A stretch of DNA of 15,697 bases. Source: CAYYHA01 sp964471535. Its GTDB lineage: Bacteria > Myxococcota > Myxococcia > SLRQ01. This document shows positions 14,718 to 15,697 of the stretch, one piece after another. The translations under genes were made by a program, and so were the position numbers. The first letter of the stretch is position 1. The number at the start of each line of letters is the position of its first letter. The notes beneath the pieces were generated by a model. The model saw nothing but the letters and a program-made list of their open reading frames with translations, did not search any database and was not told the DNA's origin. The DNA is taken from assembly GCA_964471535.1 (NCBI GenBank), contig CAYYHA010000081.1, positions 1 to 15,697 of the forward strand, written 5' to 3'.

Positions 14718-14732
14718 GACGACGAGGAAACG

Positions 14733-15697
14733 ATGGATACGAACGAGATGATCGAACTGTGCAAGAAGCACACGCTCTACACCTGGGCGGCGACCGATGC
14801 GGTGGATCCCATCCCGGTCGAACGCGCCGAGGGGATTTACTTCTATGAGCCGAGTGGCAAGCGCTACATCGACTGGAACAGCCAGCTCATGAGCGTCAAT
14901 ATCGGTCACAATCATCCAAAAGTGATCGAGCGCATGAAGGCGCAGCTCGACGAGCTGATCTACGTCTTCCCCGGGACCGCCACCCAGCCCCGGGCACGCC
15001 TGGCCAAGAAGCTTGCCGAGATCGTACCCGGGGACATCAACACCTTCTTCTTCACTCTGGGCGGTGCCGAAGCGAACGAGAACGCCATCCGCGCCGCTCG
15101 GCTCTTCACGGGCCGGCACAAGATCCTCTCTCGCTATCGCAGCTACCACGGCGGGACGAATGCCGCGATGCAGCTCACCGGCGATCCGCGGCGCTGGGCA
15201 AACGAGCCGGGAATGCCCGGCGTTGTTCGTGTCATGGACCCCTGGCCCTATCGGTATTCCTTTGGTGAGAGTGAGGAGGAGATCACTCAGAACAACCTCA
15301 CCTACCTCGAAGAAGTGATCATGTACGAGGGGCCCGAGACCATCGCGGCCATGATCATCGAGCCAGTCACCGGGACCAACGGGATCCTTCCCCCTCCAAA
15401 GGGATATCTGAAGGGACTACGCGAGCTGCTCGATCGCTACGGCATCCTTCTCATCTGTGATGAGGTGATGGCGGGTTTCGGGCGCACCGGAAAGCTCTTC
15501 GCCTTCGAGCACGGTGAGATCGTCCCCGACATCGTGACCATGGCGAAGGGCCTGACGAGCAGCTACATCCCTTTGGGCGCGATGGGGGTACGCGACGAGA
15601 TCGCCGAACACTTCCGGAAGAACGTGTTCTGGGGCGGGCTCACCTACAACAGCCACGCGCTGGCCTTGGCGACCGCCGAGGCGTGCATCGACGTGCT
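14733..15697 (+). CDS. Class III (omega) aminotransferase, 3'-truncated by window edge
   Basis: PLP-dependent fold-type I transaminase; 321 complete codons are present and the gene runs off the right end. I translated it directly from the sequence because no stop is reached. Key features: GGAEANENAI at 110-119 (PLP phosphate/ring contact), SYHGGTNAAM at 137-146, Asp243 in ICDEVMAGFGRTG (pairs with the PLP pyridine nitrogen), and Lys272 in TMAKGLTSSYIPLG (Schiff base). The TGDPRRW segment at 149-155 recalls the taurine--pyruvate/beta-alanine type subgroup. In this cluster the likely job is beta-alanine (or 3-aminoisobutyrate) plus pyruvate or 2-oxoglutarate to malonate (or methylmalonate) semialdehyde. 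Substrate choice is inferred from neighbours only; taurine or other omega-amines are alternatives. GAGGAA lies 3 bases ahead of the ATG. Confidence 0.9.
   Translation, partial: MDTNEMIELCKKHTLYTWAATDAVDPIPVERAEGIYFYEPSGKRYIDWNSQLMSVNIGHNHPKVIERMKAQLDELIYVFPGTATQPRARLAKKLAEIVPGDINTFFFTLGGAEANENAIRAARLFTGRHKILSRYRSYHGGTNAAMQLTGDPRRWANEPGMPGVVRVMDPWPYRYSFGESEEEITQNNLTYLEEVIMYEGPETIAAMIIEPVTGTNGILPPPKGYLKGLRELLDRYGILLICDEVMAGFGRTGKLFAFEHGEIVPDIVTMAKGLTSSYIPLGAMGVRDEIAEHFRKNVFWGGLTYNSHALALATAEACIDV

Noticed and set aside
12911..14773. 620-codon minus-strand open frame opposite the permease
   Set aside because: Its composition is repetitive (His, Asp, Arg, Gly, Glu) and it mirrors the permease and neighbouring coding sequence; the plus-strand NCS2 protein explains the region fully.

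Overview
The window looks like chromosomal DNA from a high-GC Gram-negative bacterium. It carries a class A penicillin-binding protein, an Aat-type aminoacyl-tRNA protein transferase, a TatB/TatC pair and a transmembrane chemoreceptor. Strongly GC-biased codons and the style of the chemoreceptor suggest a myxobacterial or other 'deltaproteobacterial' lineage, but I see no rRNA or other marker to prove it. I found no tRNA, rRNA, CRISPR array, insertion sequence or integrase. Genes are tightly packed, and the largest intergenic gap is about 160 bases.

Left part (3-4725): the 3' part of a PBP1A-type bifunctional peptidoglycan synthase runs in from the left edge. It converges on a minus-strand histone-deacetylase-family amidohydrolase. 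A short AT-richer gap with a good sigma70-like promoter then leads into a two-gene plus-strand unit, a periplasmic ABC-type substrate-binding protein followed 23 bases later by a methyl-accepting chemotaxis protein. No transporter permease or ATPase accompanies the binding protein, so the pair may be a sensory unit.

Middle (4749-8816): the chemoreceptor has an unusually long cytoplasmic hairpin. Four 28-residue repeats on the descending arm face four on the ascending arm, and two canonical trimer-contact residues at the tip are changed. Its stop codon overlaps the minus-strand aat gene tail to tail. Aat and tatB diverge from a 40-base gap, and tatB overlaps tatC by 8 bases.

Right part (8933-15697): five consecutive plus-strand genes form a pyrimidine (or cyclic ureide) catabolic cluster. 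They are dihydropyrimidinase, aldehyde dehydrogenase, dihydropyrimidine dehydrogenase, an NCS2-family nucleobase permease, and a class III aminotransferase cut by the window edge. The inferred route is: uracil/thymine uptake by the permease; reduction to dihydropyrimidine; ring opening by the dihydropyrimidinase; decarbamoylation to beta-alanine by an enzyme not in the window; transamination to malonate semialdehyde; and oxidation by the aldehyde dehydrogenase.

The most interesting part is this last cluster. The dihydropyrimidine dehydrogenase lacks the C-terminal ferredoxin domain of bacterial PreA, has no PreT partner beside it, and by memory looks much more like the plant plastid enzyme PYD1. 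The permease looks strikingly like the animal SVCT/SLC23 branch of NCS2 but keeps the glutamate that UraA uses to bind uracil. A bacterial pyrimidine-degradation cluster with these eukaryote-like components deserves a phylogenetic and biochemical look.
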